In this document: piece by piece, positions 1-7,162 of the stretch
Numbering within the stretch: the stretch's first letter is position 1
Layout: each line of letters begins with the position of its first letter
Origin: Rhodocyclaceae bacterium
Lineage (GTDB): Bacteria; Pseudomonadota; Gammaproteobacteria; Burkholderiales; Rhodocyclaceae
Assembly: GCA_016702335.1 (NCBI GenBank)
Contig: JADJEF010000020.1
Span: forward strand, 1,798,001 to 1,862,000
Length of the DNA: 64,000 nt
Direction of reading: 5' to 3'
Made by a program: the position numbers and the translations under genes
Notes under the pieces: generated by a model
The model's database searches: none
What the model was told of the DNA's origin: nothing
Seen by the model: only the letters and a program-made list of their open reading frames with translations

Positions 1-1078
1 GAATGAACTGCGCCGCCTTGACCGAGCCGGTCGGCTGGATTGGGCCGTTGTTGGCGAGGATGCCGACCAGATGGCCGTCGATGCGGGCGTGGCCGCAGAG
101 CGTGTCGGTGGCGTAAGCGGCCTTAAATTCGAGAAAGTCGGAATCGTCGACCAGGCGGGCGATGAGTTCGCGCGCGTCGTAGGGTTCGGTGTCGCTGGCT
201 GGGACGACGCCCATGAGTTCTTCGACGTCGTAGCGTGGCGGCTTTCCGCAAGTCGGCGCTGGTGACACGGCGGTCCAGCGCAATTTATCCATCACCTCAC
301 GCGCCATGGCAATGGCGTGCTCATCGTTTTCGCACAGGTATTCGCCCAGGCCAGTGACGGTAGCGTGTGTTTCCGCACCGCCCAGCGTTTCGTCGTCCAC
401 ATCCTCGCCCATGGCCGCCTTGACCAGCGGCGGGCCGGCGAGATAAATCGACGAACGCCCGCGCACCAGTATCGTGTAGTCCGACAGGCCGGGCAGGTAG
501 GCACCGCCCGCCGTCGATGAGCCATGCACCACGGCAATCTGCGGAATGCCCGCCGCAGAAAGTCGTGCCTGATTGGCAAAGCTGCGCCCACCGTCAACGA
601 AGATCTCGGCCTGATACATCAGGTTGGCGCCACCACTTTCCGCCAGATAAATCAGCGGCAGTTTGTTCAGCGCGGCGATCTCCTGCATGCGCAGGGCCTT
701 CTTCAGCCCCATGGGCGGAATGGTGCCGCCCTTGATCGCGGAGTCACTCGCCGAAATCACGCAGCGCTTGCCGGCGACGATGCCAATGCCGGCAATCGAG
801 CCGCCACCGAGCACCGACTTCTTGCCGTCGTCATCGTGCATGGCCAGACCGGCGAGCGTGGAAAACTCAAGAAAATCCGAGCCGCGATCAATCAGCCGAG
901 CCACGCGCTCGCGCGGCACGATCTGCCCGCGCTTTTCAAACTTGTCGCGCTTGCTGTTCGATTCGTCGCGCACCATCTGTTCCAGACGGCGCACTTCGCC
1001 CAAGCGCTCGTTCATGCGTGCGACATTGGCGGCAAACGCGGGCGAGCGGGTGTTGAGGGAGGAGGTCAATGCGGGCAT
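1..1078 (-). CDS. acyl-CoA carboxylase beta (carboxyltransferase) subunit, partial
   Basis: The 3' part lies outside the window; about 359 N-terminal residues are visible. It reads as a biotin-dependent carboxyltransferase subunit of the methylcrotonyl-CoA or geranyl-CoA carboxylase type, which carboxylates an acyl-CoA using carboxybiotin. Visible family segments are SDSAIKGGTIPPMGLKK, the glycine-rich HGSSTAGGAYLPG and LAGPPLVKAAMGE. It starts with ATG at 1078, four bases after the GST stop, so it is third in a minus-strand operon with the SDR and GST genes. Oddity: a 27-bp dispersed repeat (246-272) is translated in frame as TAVSPAPTC, just before the RYDVEELMG segment, in a linker region. 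Which acyl-CoA it uses cannot be decided here. The LiuR-like regulator nearby favours branched-chain or isoprenoid acyl-CoA breakdown. Confidence 0.9.
   Translation of the reverse strand, partial: MPALTSSLNTRSPAFAANVARMNERLGEVRRLEQMVRDESNSKRDKFEKRGQIVPRERVARLIDRGSDFLEFSTLAGLAMHDDDGKKSVLGGGSIAGIGIVAGKRCVISASDSAIKGGTIPPMGLKKALRMQEIAALNKLPLIYLAESGGANLMYQAEIFVDGGRSFANQARLSAAGIPQIAVVHGSSTAGGAYLPGLSDYTILVRGRSSIYLAGPPLVKAAMGEDVDDETLGGAETHATVTGLGEYLCENDEHAIAMAREVMDKLRWTAVSPAPTCGKPPRYDVEELMGVVPASDTEPYDARELIARLVDDSDFLEFKAAYATDTLCGHARIDGHLVGILANNGPIQPTGSVKAAQFI
246..272 (+). repeat. dispersed 27-bp repeat, copy 1
   Basis: CCGC, then the invariant CAAG..CTGG block, variable bases TGAC, then ACGGCG. It lies inside the acyl-CoA carboxylase gene, antisense to it, and is translated there as part of the protein. 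Confidence 0.9.
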
Positions 1079-1082
1079 GGGC

Positions 1083-1760
1083 TTATCTCATGTCGGACAG
1101 ACGGGTATCGGGGGTGGGTTTGGGGTCGATGCCCTGAGTCAGCGCATCGTGATGCTGGCGCTGCACCGCACGTTGGTAGGCAGGGCGTTGTTGCAAGCGC
1201 TGCCAGTAGGCAGCCACCGACGGCGTGAAGCGCTCGGCGAGGCCCAGATGCTGGGCAAAGAGCAGGGCGTAGCCGACTGAAATGTCGGCGGCGGTAAAGC
1301 GGCTGCAGAGAAAGTCCTGCGCGGCAAGTCGCGTCTCCAGCGTGCGCAGGCGAGCCAGAAACCACTTGGAGTAATCCTCAACCACCTGCGGCTGGCAGCG
1401 CTCGGGTGGCTCGAAATGCTGGTAGCGCAGGACGAGGGTTTGCGGAAAGGTCAGCGTCGCTTCACCGAAGTGCAGGAAGTTGAGATAGCTGCCGAAATCG
1501 GCGTCGCTGCTATTGACATGCAACGGTGTCGGCCCATGGCGCGCCGCGATGTACTCGCACATCGCCGCCGATTCGCTCATGCACGTTTCGCCGTCGACCA
1601 GCCACGGCACCGTGCCCAGTGGATTGGTTTCCAGGTAGGCGCGGCTGCGCACGCGCGGCGGAAACGGCAGCATGTGCAGTTGATAGGGCAGGCCCATTTC
1701 TTCCATTAGCCACAACGGCCGGAAGGACCGCGCGCTGACGCTGTGCCACAGCTGAATCAT
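1083..1760 (-). CDS. glutathione S-transferase family protein
   Basis: 225 residues, usual for the family. The N-terminal thioredoxin-like domain (about 1-78) has the conserved NPLGTVPWL loop and the ESAAMCEYIA segment that normally contacts glutathione; an all-helical C-terminal domain follows. I infer glutathione-dependent conjugation or isomerisation in the cytoplasm; the substrate is unknown. The start ATG at 1760 overlaps the SDR stop in an ATGA junction, and the carboxylase begins four bases after the stop, so the three genes are probably translated from one mRNA. This places it in acyl-CoA or xenobiotic catabolism. The reading frame is open upstream of 1760, but the ATGA overlap and the normal family N-terminus MIQLWHS support this start. 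Confidence 0.88.
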   Translation of the reverse strand: MIQLWHSVSARSFRPLWLMEEMGLPYQLHMLPFPPRVRSRAYLETNPLGTVPWLVDGETCMSESAAMCEYIAARHGPTPLHVNSSDADFGSYLNFLHFGEATLTFPQTLVLRYQHFEPPERCQPQVVEDYSKWFLARLRTLETRLAAQDFLCSRFTAADISVGYALLFAQHLGLAERFTPSVAAYWQRLQQRPAYQRAVQRQHHDALTQGIDPKPTPDTRLSDMR

Positions 1761-2638
1761 TTGCCGTCTCCAGCAAGAACCTCTGGCATCACCACCCGGT
1801 GAAAGCCATTGAAGGGAAATTCGCGCAGCGCCTGCTGGCGGGGGAACACCGGATTGCCCAGTGAAGCACCGCCGTCGATCTGCAGCGTAACGCCATTGAT
1901 GAAGGCCGCCCCCGGCGAGAGCAGGAACACGATGGCAGCGCTCACTTCGCTCTCGGTCGCCATACGCCCGAGCGGCACATGTTTCTTGAGCTGCGGAATC
2001 ATGGCTCGGGCAGCGCCCTCGTACTTGTCCATACCCGACGACATGATCCAGCCCGGCGCGACGGCATTGGTGCGCACGCCCGCGTAGGCCCACTCGAAAG
2101 CGGCCGTCTGGGTCAGGTTGGCCATGCCGGCGCGCGCCGCGCCCGAGTGCGCCATGCCCGGCATACCATTGCGAAAGTCGGCCGTCATATTCACGATGGC
2201 ACCGCCGTGCTTTTGCAGGCTCTGGTTGAACACTTCGCGCATCATCAAAAAGCCGCCAGTGAGGTTGTTGGCGACCACAGCCTCGAACCCCTTCTTGTTG
2301 ATCGCCTGCATGGGCATGGGGAACTGGCCGCCGGCGTTATTCACCAGGCCGTCGATGCGTCCGTGCTTGGCCACCATGGCTTTGACACCGGCAGTTACCG
2401 CATCCTCGTCACGAATGTCGAAGGCAATGCTGTCAACCGACCCGCCATCGTCGCGAATTTCAGCGCAGACGGTATCCAGCTTTTCGGGCTTGCGCCCGGA
2501 AATGATCACGGTGGCACCCAGCGCCGCCAGTTCATGCGCCACGCAACGACCGATGCCGCTGCCACCGCCCGTAACCCAGATGAACTTGCCGGCAAACAGG
2601 CCGGGGGTGAAAACGCTGTGGTAGTGCGGGGTTGTCAT
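1757..2638 (-). CDS. short-chain dehydrogenase/reductase with altered catalytic motif
   Basis: 293 residues with a Rossmann fold: the cofactor motif TGGGSGIG is at 23-30 and NNAGG at 100-104. The position of the usual YxxxK catalytic pair reads SGAAR (165-169), so both Tyr and Lys are replaced. Loss of the Tyr is known in the 2,4-dienoyl-CoA reductase branch of the SDR family, which fits a role on enoyl-CoA substrates next to an acyl-CoA carboxylase. It is the first gene of the operon SDR-GST-carboxylase and overlaps GST by four bases. A palindromic operator lies about 45 bases upstream of its ATG, in the region shared with the divergent SCP2 gene. Resemblance to citronellol and leucine catabolic SDRs is inferred, not proven. 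Confidence 0.88.
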   Translation of the reverse strand: MTTPHYHSVFTPGLFAGKFIWVTGGGSGIGRCVAHELAALGATVIISGRKPEKLDTVCAEIRDDGGSVDSIAFDIRDEDAVTAGVKAMVAKHGRIDGLVNNAGGQFPMPMQAINKKGFEAVVANNLTGGFLMMREVFNQSLQKHGGAIVNMTADFRNGMPGMAHSGAARAGMANLTQTAAFEWAYAGVRTNAVAPGWIMSSGMDKYEGAARAMIPQLKKHVPLGRMATESEVSAAIVFLLSPGAAFINGVTLQIDGGASLGNPVFPRQQALREFPFNGFHRVVMPEVLAGDGK

Positions 2639-2683
2639 CGAAAACGCTCCGGGGAAACCAAGTGGGGCTCATGCTACCCATAG

Positions 2684-2700
2684 CTTACGTATACGTCAAC
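2684..2700. promoter_or_regulatory. candidate MerR/LiuR-type operator
   Basis: The sequence TTACGTATACGTCAA (2685-2699) has a perfect 10-base palindromic core, ACGTATACGT, with near-symmetric flanks. It sits between the divergent SDR operon and the SCP2-MerR pair. ACGT half-sites are typical of LiuR-type MerR regulators of branched-chain acyl-CoA catabolism, and a MerR gene lies about 400 bases away, so regulation by that protein is inferred. Confidence 0.55.
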
Positions 2701-2792
2701 AAATGACCTCAATGTGGACAGATAGGCAAATTGGGTTAAGCTGCGCGAGCAGTTTGTACCCCACCCTATTACTCAAACATCAAGGAGTCAGC

Positions 2793-3092
2793 ATGGATTT
2801 GCAAGCCTGTACCGAAGCCCTGCGCACCAAGGTAGGCACCGACAGCACCCTGGGCGCTGTTCTCAAGTTTGATTGCGGCGCCGACGGCGTGGCCGTCATT
2901 GACGGCAAGTCGTCGCCCAGCAGCGTCGATAACAATAATCGCGATGCCGACTGCACCGTCACCATCACCACCGAGAACCTCTCGGCCATGCTCGACGGCG
3001 ATCTGGACCCGATCACCGGCTTCATGTCCGGCAAGTTCACGGTCGCGGGCGACATGAGCATCGCCATGAAGCTCAAGAGCGTCGTTGGCTAA
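2793..3092 (+). CDS. SCP2 sterol-binding domain protein
   Basis: 99 residues forming a single SCP2 domain. The end has the family pattern in which an acidic, Thr-rich strand (CTVTITTENL) is followed by the DPITGFMSGKFTVAGDM segment. SCP2 proteins bind lipids or acyl-CoA and are thought to present them to enzymes. ATG at 2793 is preceded by AAGGAG at 2782-2787. It is divergent from the SDR operon and overlaps the following MerR gene by eight bases, so the two are probably co-expressed and both belong to the acyl-CoA catabolic unit. Confidence 0.9.
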   Translation: MDLQACTEALRTKVGTDSTLGAVLKFDCGADGVAVIDGKSSPSSVDNNNRDADCTVTITTENLSAMLDGDLDPITGFMSGKFTVAGDMSIAMKLKSVVG

Positions 3093-3603
3093 AGTCGCGG
3101 CAAAGAAGCCCGAGCGTGCGGTCGCCGAGGCACCGGGACAACCCCGGACTCCGGCGTCCGACGCTGCAGTGCAGCGCGCGGCGCGCGCTTTCGTTGCCTC
3201 GCATCACGAGGTCGACGATGCCACCGTCTATGGCATTACCGAGTTGGCGGATGAGCTCGGCATTTCGCCACGCGCGATCCGTTTCTACGAAGACAAGGGC
3301 CTGCTCAAGCCCCGGCGCATCAACGGCGGCCGCGCCTACGCCCGGCGCGACAAGGTACGCCTCATGCTCATCCAGCGCGGCAAGGACATGGGTCTGTCGC
3401 TGGCCGAGATCAAGCACGTGCTCGACCTCTACGGTGACAAGGGTGAGGGCGAAGTCAAACAGCTGGAATTCATTATCGGCCGCCTTGACGACGCCATGGC
3501 CATGCTCGAGGCACGGCGCGACAGCATCGCGCTGACGCTGGTGGAGATGAAGCTGATTCGGGCCGCTTTTGCCAAAGAACTGAAGAGTAAACCGCGCGCA
3601 TAA
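3085..3603 (+). CDS. MerR family regulator, LiuR-like
   Basis: 172 residues. The winged-helix N-terminal domain typical of MerR proteins starts near residue 48 (YGITELADELGISPRAIRFY), followed by the RRINGGRAY wing and a short dimerisation helix. There is no Cys-rich metal site, as in LiuR-type regulators that respond to acyl-CoA intermediates. The extended start is a TTG at 3085 that overlaps the SCP2 stop; about 47 residues precede the DNA-binding domain, so an internal start such as GTG is possible. The acyl-CoA genes and the ACGT palindrome at 2684-2700 suggest it controls the SDR-GST-carboxylase operon. That link is inferred. Confidence 0.82.
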   Translation: MAKVAAKKPERAVAEAPGQPRTPASDAAVQRAARAFVASHHEVDDATVYGITELADELGISPRAIRFYEDKGLLKPRRINGGRAYARRDKVRLMLIQRGKDMGLSLAEIKHVLDLYGDKGEGEVKQLEFIIGRLDDAMAMLEARRDSIALTLVEMKLIRAAFAKELKSKPRA

Positions 3604-3624
3604 TCAAGGCGCAAAGGAGCTCTC

Positions 3625-4428
3625 ATGACCCGATGGATTTATGCGCTGTTGCTGGCTGTTGTCACGACGGGCGCACACGCTTTTTCACCCTGCCTGGATC
3701 GTCCGATCCGTTTTTCGCATTACGAGTTCGGTTTGTTGTACTCGGAGGGTTACGGCGGCATTGACGACGACATTCAGAGCGAACTGGCGCGCCGCTCAGG
3801 CTGCGCGTTTACCGTCGATCTGCGTCCGCGTGCGCGCATCTGGTTCGAACTGGAAGCTGGCACGCTGGATATGGCGGGGTCAGGCGTGCAGACCCCCGCG
3901 CGTGATGAATTTGCGTGGTTTGAGCACTATGTCCTCGAAGATAACCTGGTGCATCTGGGGCCAAACGTGCCCGCCAGCGTCAATTCGATGGAGGCTTTTC
4001 TTGCCAGCCCCGAGCTCACCATCGGCGGCGTTCGGTCCTTTAGTTTCAGTCCGTATTACGACCAGCAGGTGAAGCAGTTGATGGACGCGCATCGCTACAA
4101 CAGCGTCACGGATACCAGGCAGTTGTTCCGGATGTTCGACAAGGGGCGGTACGACCTGTTCATCGCGTCGCAACTACTCTCCTTGCATTATTTCAAGGTG
4201 CTCAAGCTGCCGGCGCCAGCGCGCATTGCTGACTGGGACCCGGGCCCTGCCACCCCCAGCGGCTTGGTTATTTCCAAAAAAACCTTTACCCCCGAGCAGG
4301 GGGCCTATTGGCAGAAGCTGATAAGCGCGATGATTGCCGACGGCACGGTGCGCGCGATTCTGGTGCGGCACATGGGCGAGGGGCCGGCACTCAAGGCCGA
4401 GTACCGCAAACCCGAGCGCACGCGCTGA
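3625..4428 (+). CDS. periplasmic solute-binding-like protein
   Basis: 267 residues. An N-terminal signal peptide ends at about AHA (residue 19), so it is probably exported to the periplasm. The mature part resembles bacterial extracellular solute-binding proteins of family 3 (GIDDDIQSELARRSGC near the start, a GTLDMAGSG segment and a C-terminal helical region). No permease or ATPase gene is adjacent, so it may act alone or as a sensory domain relative; the ligand is unknown. ATG at 3625 has AAGGAG upstream (3613-3618). It is convergent with rpe, with a dispersed repeat between the two genes. Confidence 0.72.
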   Translation: MTRWIYALLLAVVTTGAHAFSPCLDRPIRFSHYEFGLLYSEGYGGIDDDIQSELARRSGCAFTVDLRPRARIWFELEAGTLDMAGSGVQTPARDEFAWFEHYVLEDNLVHLGPNVPASVNSMEAFLASPELTIGGVRSFSFSPYYDQQVKQLMDAHRYNSVTDTRQLFRMFDKGRYDLFIASQLLSLHYFKVLKLPAPARIADWDPGPATPSGLVISKKTFTPEQGAYWQKLISAMIADGTVRAILVRHMGEGPALKAEYRKPERTR

Positions 4429-4454
4429 CAGAGTGATGCGCGGAGGCCGCCGGT

Positions 4455-4481
4455 CCGCAAGTCGGCGCTGGCGGTACGGCG
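4455..4481 (+). repeat. dispersed 27-bp repeat, copy 2
   Basis: CCGC, invariant core, variable bases CGGT, ACGGCG. It lies 26 bases after the stop of the binding-protein gene, between convergent genes. The last 12 bases plus the preceding G (GGCGGTACGGCG, 4470-4481) are repeated at 4486-4497. Confidence 0.88.
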
Positions 4482-4504
4482 ATGTGGCGGTACGGCGGTC
4501 GTGA

Positions 4505-5197
4505 TCAGACACCCGCGATCGCCGCGCGCAGCTGCGCAATAACACTGTCGTAGCGGTGCGGGTCGCTATCTTTGCCAGCACCAAACACCGCTGATCCGGC
4601 AACAAAAGTATCCACCCCCGCGCGCGCCACTTCGGCGATGTTCGCCGGGCCGACACCGCCGTCGATTTCGAGACTGACATCCAGCCCGCGCTCGTCGATC
4701 ATTGCGCGCACCCTGCGTGCCTTGTCGAGCACGTAGGGGATGAACTTCTGCCCGCCGAAGCCGGGGTTCACGCTCATCAGCAGCACCATGTCGATCTTGT
4801 CCAGCGTCCATTCCAGCACCTCAAGCGGGGCGGCCGGGTTGAACACGAGGCCGGGCTTGCAGCCGTGGTCGCGGATCAGGGCGATGGTGCGGTCAACGTG
4901 ATCGGAGGCGTCGGCATGGAAGGTAATGTAGGTGGCACCGGCCTTGGCAAAGTCGGGCACGATGCGATCGACCGGCTTGACCATCAGGTGCACATCAATG
5001 GGTGCGGTGACGCCATGCTTGCGCAGCGCTTCGCAGACCAGCGGGCCGATGGTCAGGTTGGGTACGTAGTGATTGTCCATCACATCGAAGTGGACAATGT
5101 CGGCCCCGGCCGCCAGCACCTGATCGACTTCCTCGCCCAGCTTGGCGAAATTGGCGGAAAGGATGCTGGGGGCGATGCGGTAATTTCGGGCGGTCAT
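4505..5197 (-). CDS. rpe: ribulose-phosphate 3-epimerase
   Basis: 230 residues, the normal length. It interconverts D-ribulose 5-phosphate and D-xylulose 5-phosphate in the pentose phosphate and Calvin pathways. TIM-barrel landmarks are IAPSILSANFAKLG, HFDVMDNHYVPNLTIG (metal-binding His and Asp), HLMVKPVD, MSVNPGFGGQKFIP and LEIDGGV with the catalytic Asp. ATG at 5197 is chosen by family alignment; an ATG at 5215 would add six residues. It is divergent from the alcohol dehydrogenase gene, with 76 bases between starts. Confidence 0.95.
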   Translation of the reverse strand: MTARNYRIAPSILSANFAKLGEEVDQVLAAGADIVHFDVMDNHYVPNLTIGPLVCEALRKHGVTAPIDVHLMVKPVDRIVPDFAKAGATYITFHADASDHVDRTIALIRDHGCKPGLVFNPAAPLEVLEWTLDKIDMVLLMSVNPGFGGQKFIPYVLDKARRVRAMIDERGLDVSLEIDGGVGPANIAEVARAGVDTFVAGSAVFGAGKDSDPHRYDSVIAQLRAAIAGV

Positions 5198-5273
5198 GGC
5201 AGGCAGGGAATGCATGGTTACAGGAAAGTCATTGTATCCTGCGCCGATTACAACAATTTCACGGGGAGTTCGT

Positions 5274-6476
5274 ATGTCAGTCATCAGCAAAATTCGCGTC
5301 GCCATCAACGGCTTTGCCCTGCCCTTGATCAACTTTCCCAAGCCCTTCACCTTTGTCGGGCCCGATTCCTCGCTCTCGATGTGCGAAGAGATCGTCGGTT
5401 TGGGCATCAAGCGCATCATCATCATTACCGACGGCCCGCTGTTCAAGCTGGGCATTGCCAATGCGGTGGTGGACAAGCTCAAGGGCGCCGGCGTCGAGGT
5501 CGATGTCTTTGCCGAAATCGAGCCCGACCCCGGCTACGAGCTGGTGCTCAAGGGTGTCGAGCGCGTCAAGGCATTCAAGGCCGATGCCATTCTGGCCATT
5601 GGCGGCGGCTCGTCGATTGACGGTGCCAAGGCCGTGATGATGTGCCACGCCAACGACTGCCACCCGGAAAAGCTCACCGGCATCTGGCTCTACGCCGCGC
5701 CGCGCAAGCGCGGCCTGCCCTTCTTTGCCATTCCTACCACGGCCGGCACCGGTTCCGAGGCCACCATCGCAGCGGTGGTGACCAACAAGCAAGAAGGCAT
5801 CAAATACTTCATTGCTGACCCCAAGGTGGTGCCTTCGATGGCGGCGCTCGACCCCAAGTTGATGACCGGCCTGCCGCCCTTCATTACCGCGCCGACCGGC
5901 ATGGATGCACTGACCCATGCGGTTGAGGCCTACATTTCGACCATGGCCTATGCCGAGACCGACGAGCTGGCACGCATGGCCACCGCCAGCGTCATGCGTA
6001 ACCTGCCCATGGCCTACAGCGATGGCAAGAACCTGCAGGCGCGTGAGCGTATGGCGGTCGCCTCGTGCATGGCTGGCCTGGCCTTCACCCGCGCCGGCGT
6101 TGGCTACGTGCATGCCTTTGCCCACCAGATGGGCGGCCTCTACCATGTGCCGCACGGCCTGGCCAATGCCATCATCATGCCTTACGTGCTCGACTTCTCG
6201 AAGCCCAACTGTGCACATCGTCTGGCCGATCTGGCGCGCATTGCCGGCATTGGTGCCGCCGGGAACAGTGATGAGCAACTGGCCGATGCCTTCATTGCCC
6301 GCATTCGCCAGATGAATGCCGACATGCAGATCCCGACCGTGATCAAGGATTTGAAAAAGGACGATTTCGAGAAGATCATCGAACGCGCCTTCACCGAGGC
6401 GCACGGCACCTACGGGGTACCCCGCTACCTGACGCGTGACGATGCACGGGCCATGCTGGCGAAGCTGATGCCCTGA
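5274..6476 (+). CDS. iron-containing alcohol dehydrogenase
   Basis: 400 residues, typical of group III Fe-dependent alcohol dehydrogenases, which oxidise alcohols or reduce aldehydes with NAD(P). The nucleotide-binding GGGSSIDGAKA and TTAGTGSEAT motifs lie in the N-terminal half. The metal-binding His residues are in THAVEAYIS and in HAFAHQMGG...HVPHG of the C-terminal helical domain. ATG at 5274 has a GGGGAG ribosome-binding site at 5263-5268. It is a single-gene unit ended by the hairpin terminator at 6513-6543. The substrate cannot be told from sequence. Confidence 0.93.
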   Translation: MSVISKIRVAINGFALPLINFPKPFTFVGPDSSLSMCEEIVGLGIKRIIIITDGPLFKLGIANAVVDKLKGAGVEVDVFAEIEPDPGYELVLKGVERVKAFKADAILAIGGGSSIDGAKAVMMCHANDCHPEKLTGIWLYAAPRKRGLPFFAIPTTAGTGSEATIAAVVTNKQEGIKYFIADPKVVPSMAALDPKLMTGLPPFITAPTGMDALTHAVEAYISTMAYAETDELARMATASVMRNLPMAYSDGKNLQARERMAVASCMAGLAFTRAGVGYVHAFAHQMGGLYHVPHGLANAIIMPYVLDFSKPNCAHRLADLARIAGIGAAGNSDEQLADAFIARIRQMNADMQIPTVIKDLKKDDFEKIIERAFTEAHGTYGVPRYLTRDDARAMLAKLMP

Positions 6477-6512
6477 CCGGCGGTGCGCTGTCCAGCGCGC
6501 CGACCGCTGCAA

Positions 6513-6543
6513 CAAAAAAGCCCCGCACAGCGGGGCTTTTTTG
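6513..6543. terminator. bidirectional Rho-independent terminator
   Basis: A stem of AAAAAAGCCCCG and CGGGGCTTTTTT closes a five-base loop (CACAG). A-run and T-run flanks let it serve both the alcohol dehydrogenase gene (+) and the convergent DUF2505 gene (-). Confidence 0.92.
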
Positions 6544-6556
6544 TTGGAGTAAAAGC

Positions 6557-7030
6557 TTACTTTTTCAGCGCCTTGGCCAGATAGTCCAGCTCGTCAGCCG
6601 CACCTTTTTCCAGCTCGCCCATGACGAATTTTTCTACGGCACCGCCCACCAGCGGCACGCTGCACTTGGCTTTGTGCTGAATCGCGTATTTGCAGCCTTT
6701 GCCTTCGACCGTCAGCGTGATCTCGCCACTGATTTTGACCGGCAGGCCAACCAGTTCCATGACCAAGGCACCGCTATGGCCTTCGCCGTCTGGGCTCCAG
6801 GTTTCCTCAATGGTGATCGAGCCCTGCTTGGGCAGGACCTTGCCAACCATGCCTGAGACTTCGCGCTTCACTTCCCGCTGCATGCTGACCGTGGCACCCT
6901 TGGCCGTCTTCTTGGCTTTGACGGCGGCAGAAATCTCGCCCAGATCAAGGCAGCGCTTTTCCAGCCACTTGGGGTCGGTGAGTAACTCGTAAACTTTGTC
7001 GATGGATGCCGTGAATTTCTTTTCAACCAT
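6557..7030 (-). CDS. DUF2505 family protein
   Basis: 157 residues. The sequence fits the DUF2505 group of small START/SRPBCC-like proteins: an N-terminal KKFTASIDKVYELLTDPKWLEKRC helix segment, alternating beta strands (SITIEETWSP, GEITLTVEG) and a long C-terminal helix. Members may bind a hydrophobic ligand, but no function is established. ATG at 7030 is preceded by a strong AGGAGGAG site. It is convergent with the alcohol dehydrogenase gene and shares the terminator. Confidence 0.85.
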   Translation of the reverse strand: MVEKKFTASIDKVYELLTDPKWLEKRCLDLGEISAAVKAKKTAKGATVSMQREVKREVSGMVGKVLPKQGSITIEETWSPDGEGHSGALVMELVGLPVKISGEITLTVEGKGCKYAIQHKAKCSVPLVGGAVEKFVMGELEKGAADELDYLAKALKK

Positions 7031-7162
7031 GGGTGTCTCCTCCTTGTTGGTTTAGCTATTTGGGGTATGTCGAGGGGCCGGATTTTCCACGCCCGCGCGT
7101 TGCCATTGTGCCATCGTTCTTCCCTTGGTTCGCAGGCTAACGACAGAAACCGCCCTTCGCCA

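Noticed and set aside
5277..6515. Long minus-strand open frame opposite the alcohol dehydrogenase gene
   Set aside because: It is a shadow of the GC-rich real gene; its composition is His/Gly-rich and has no family motif.
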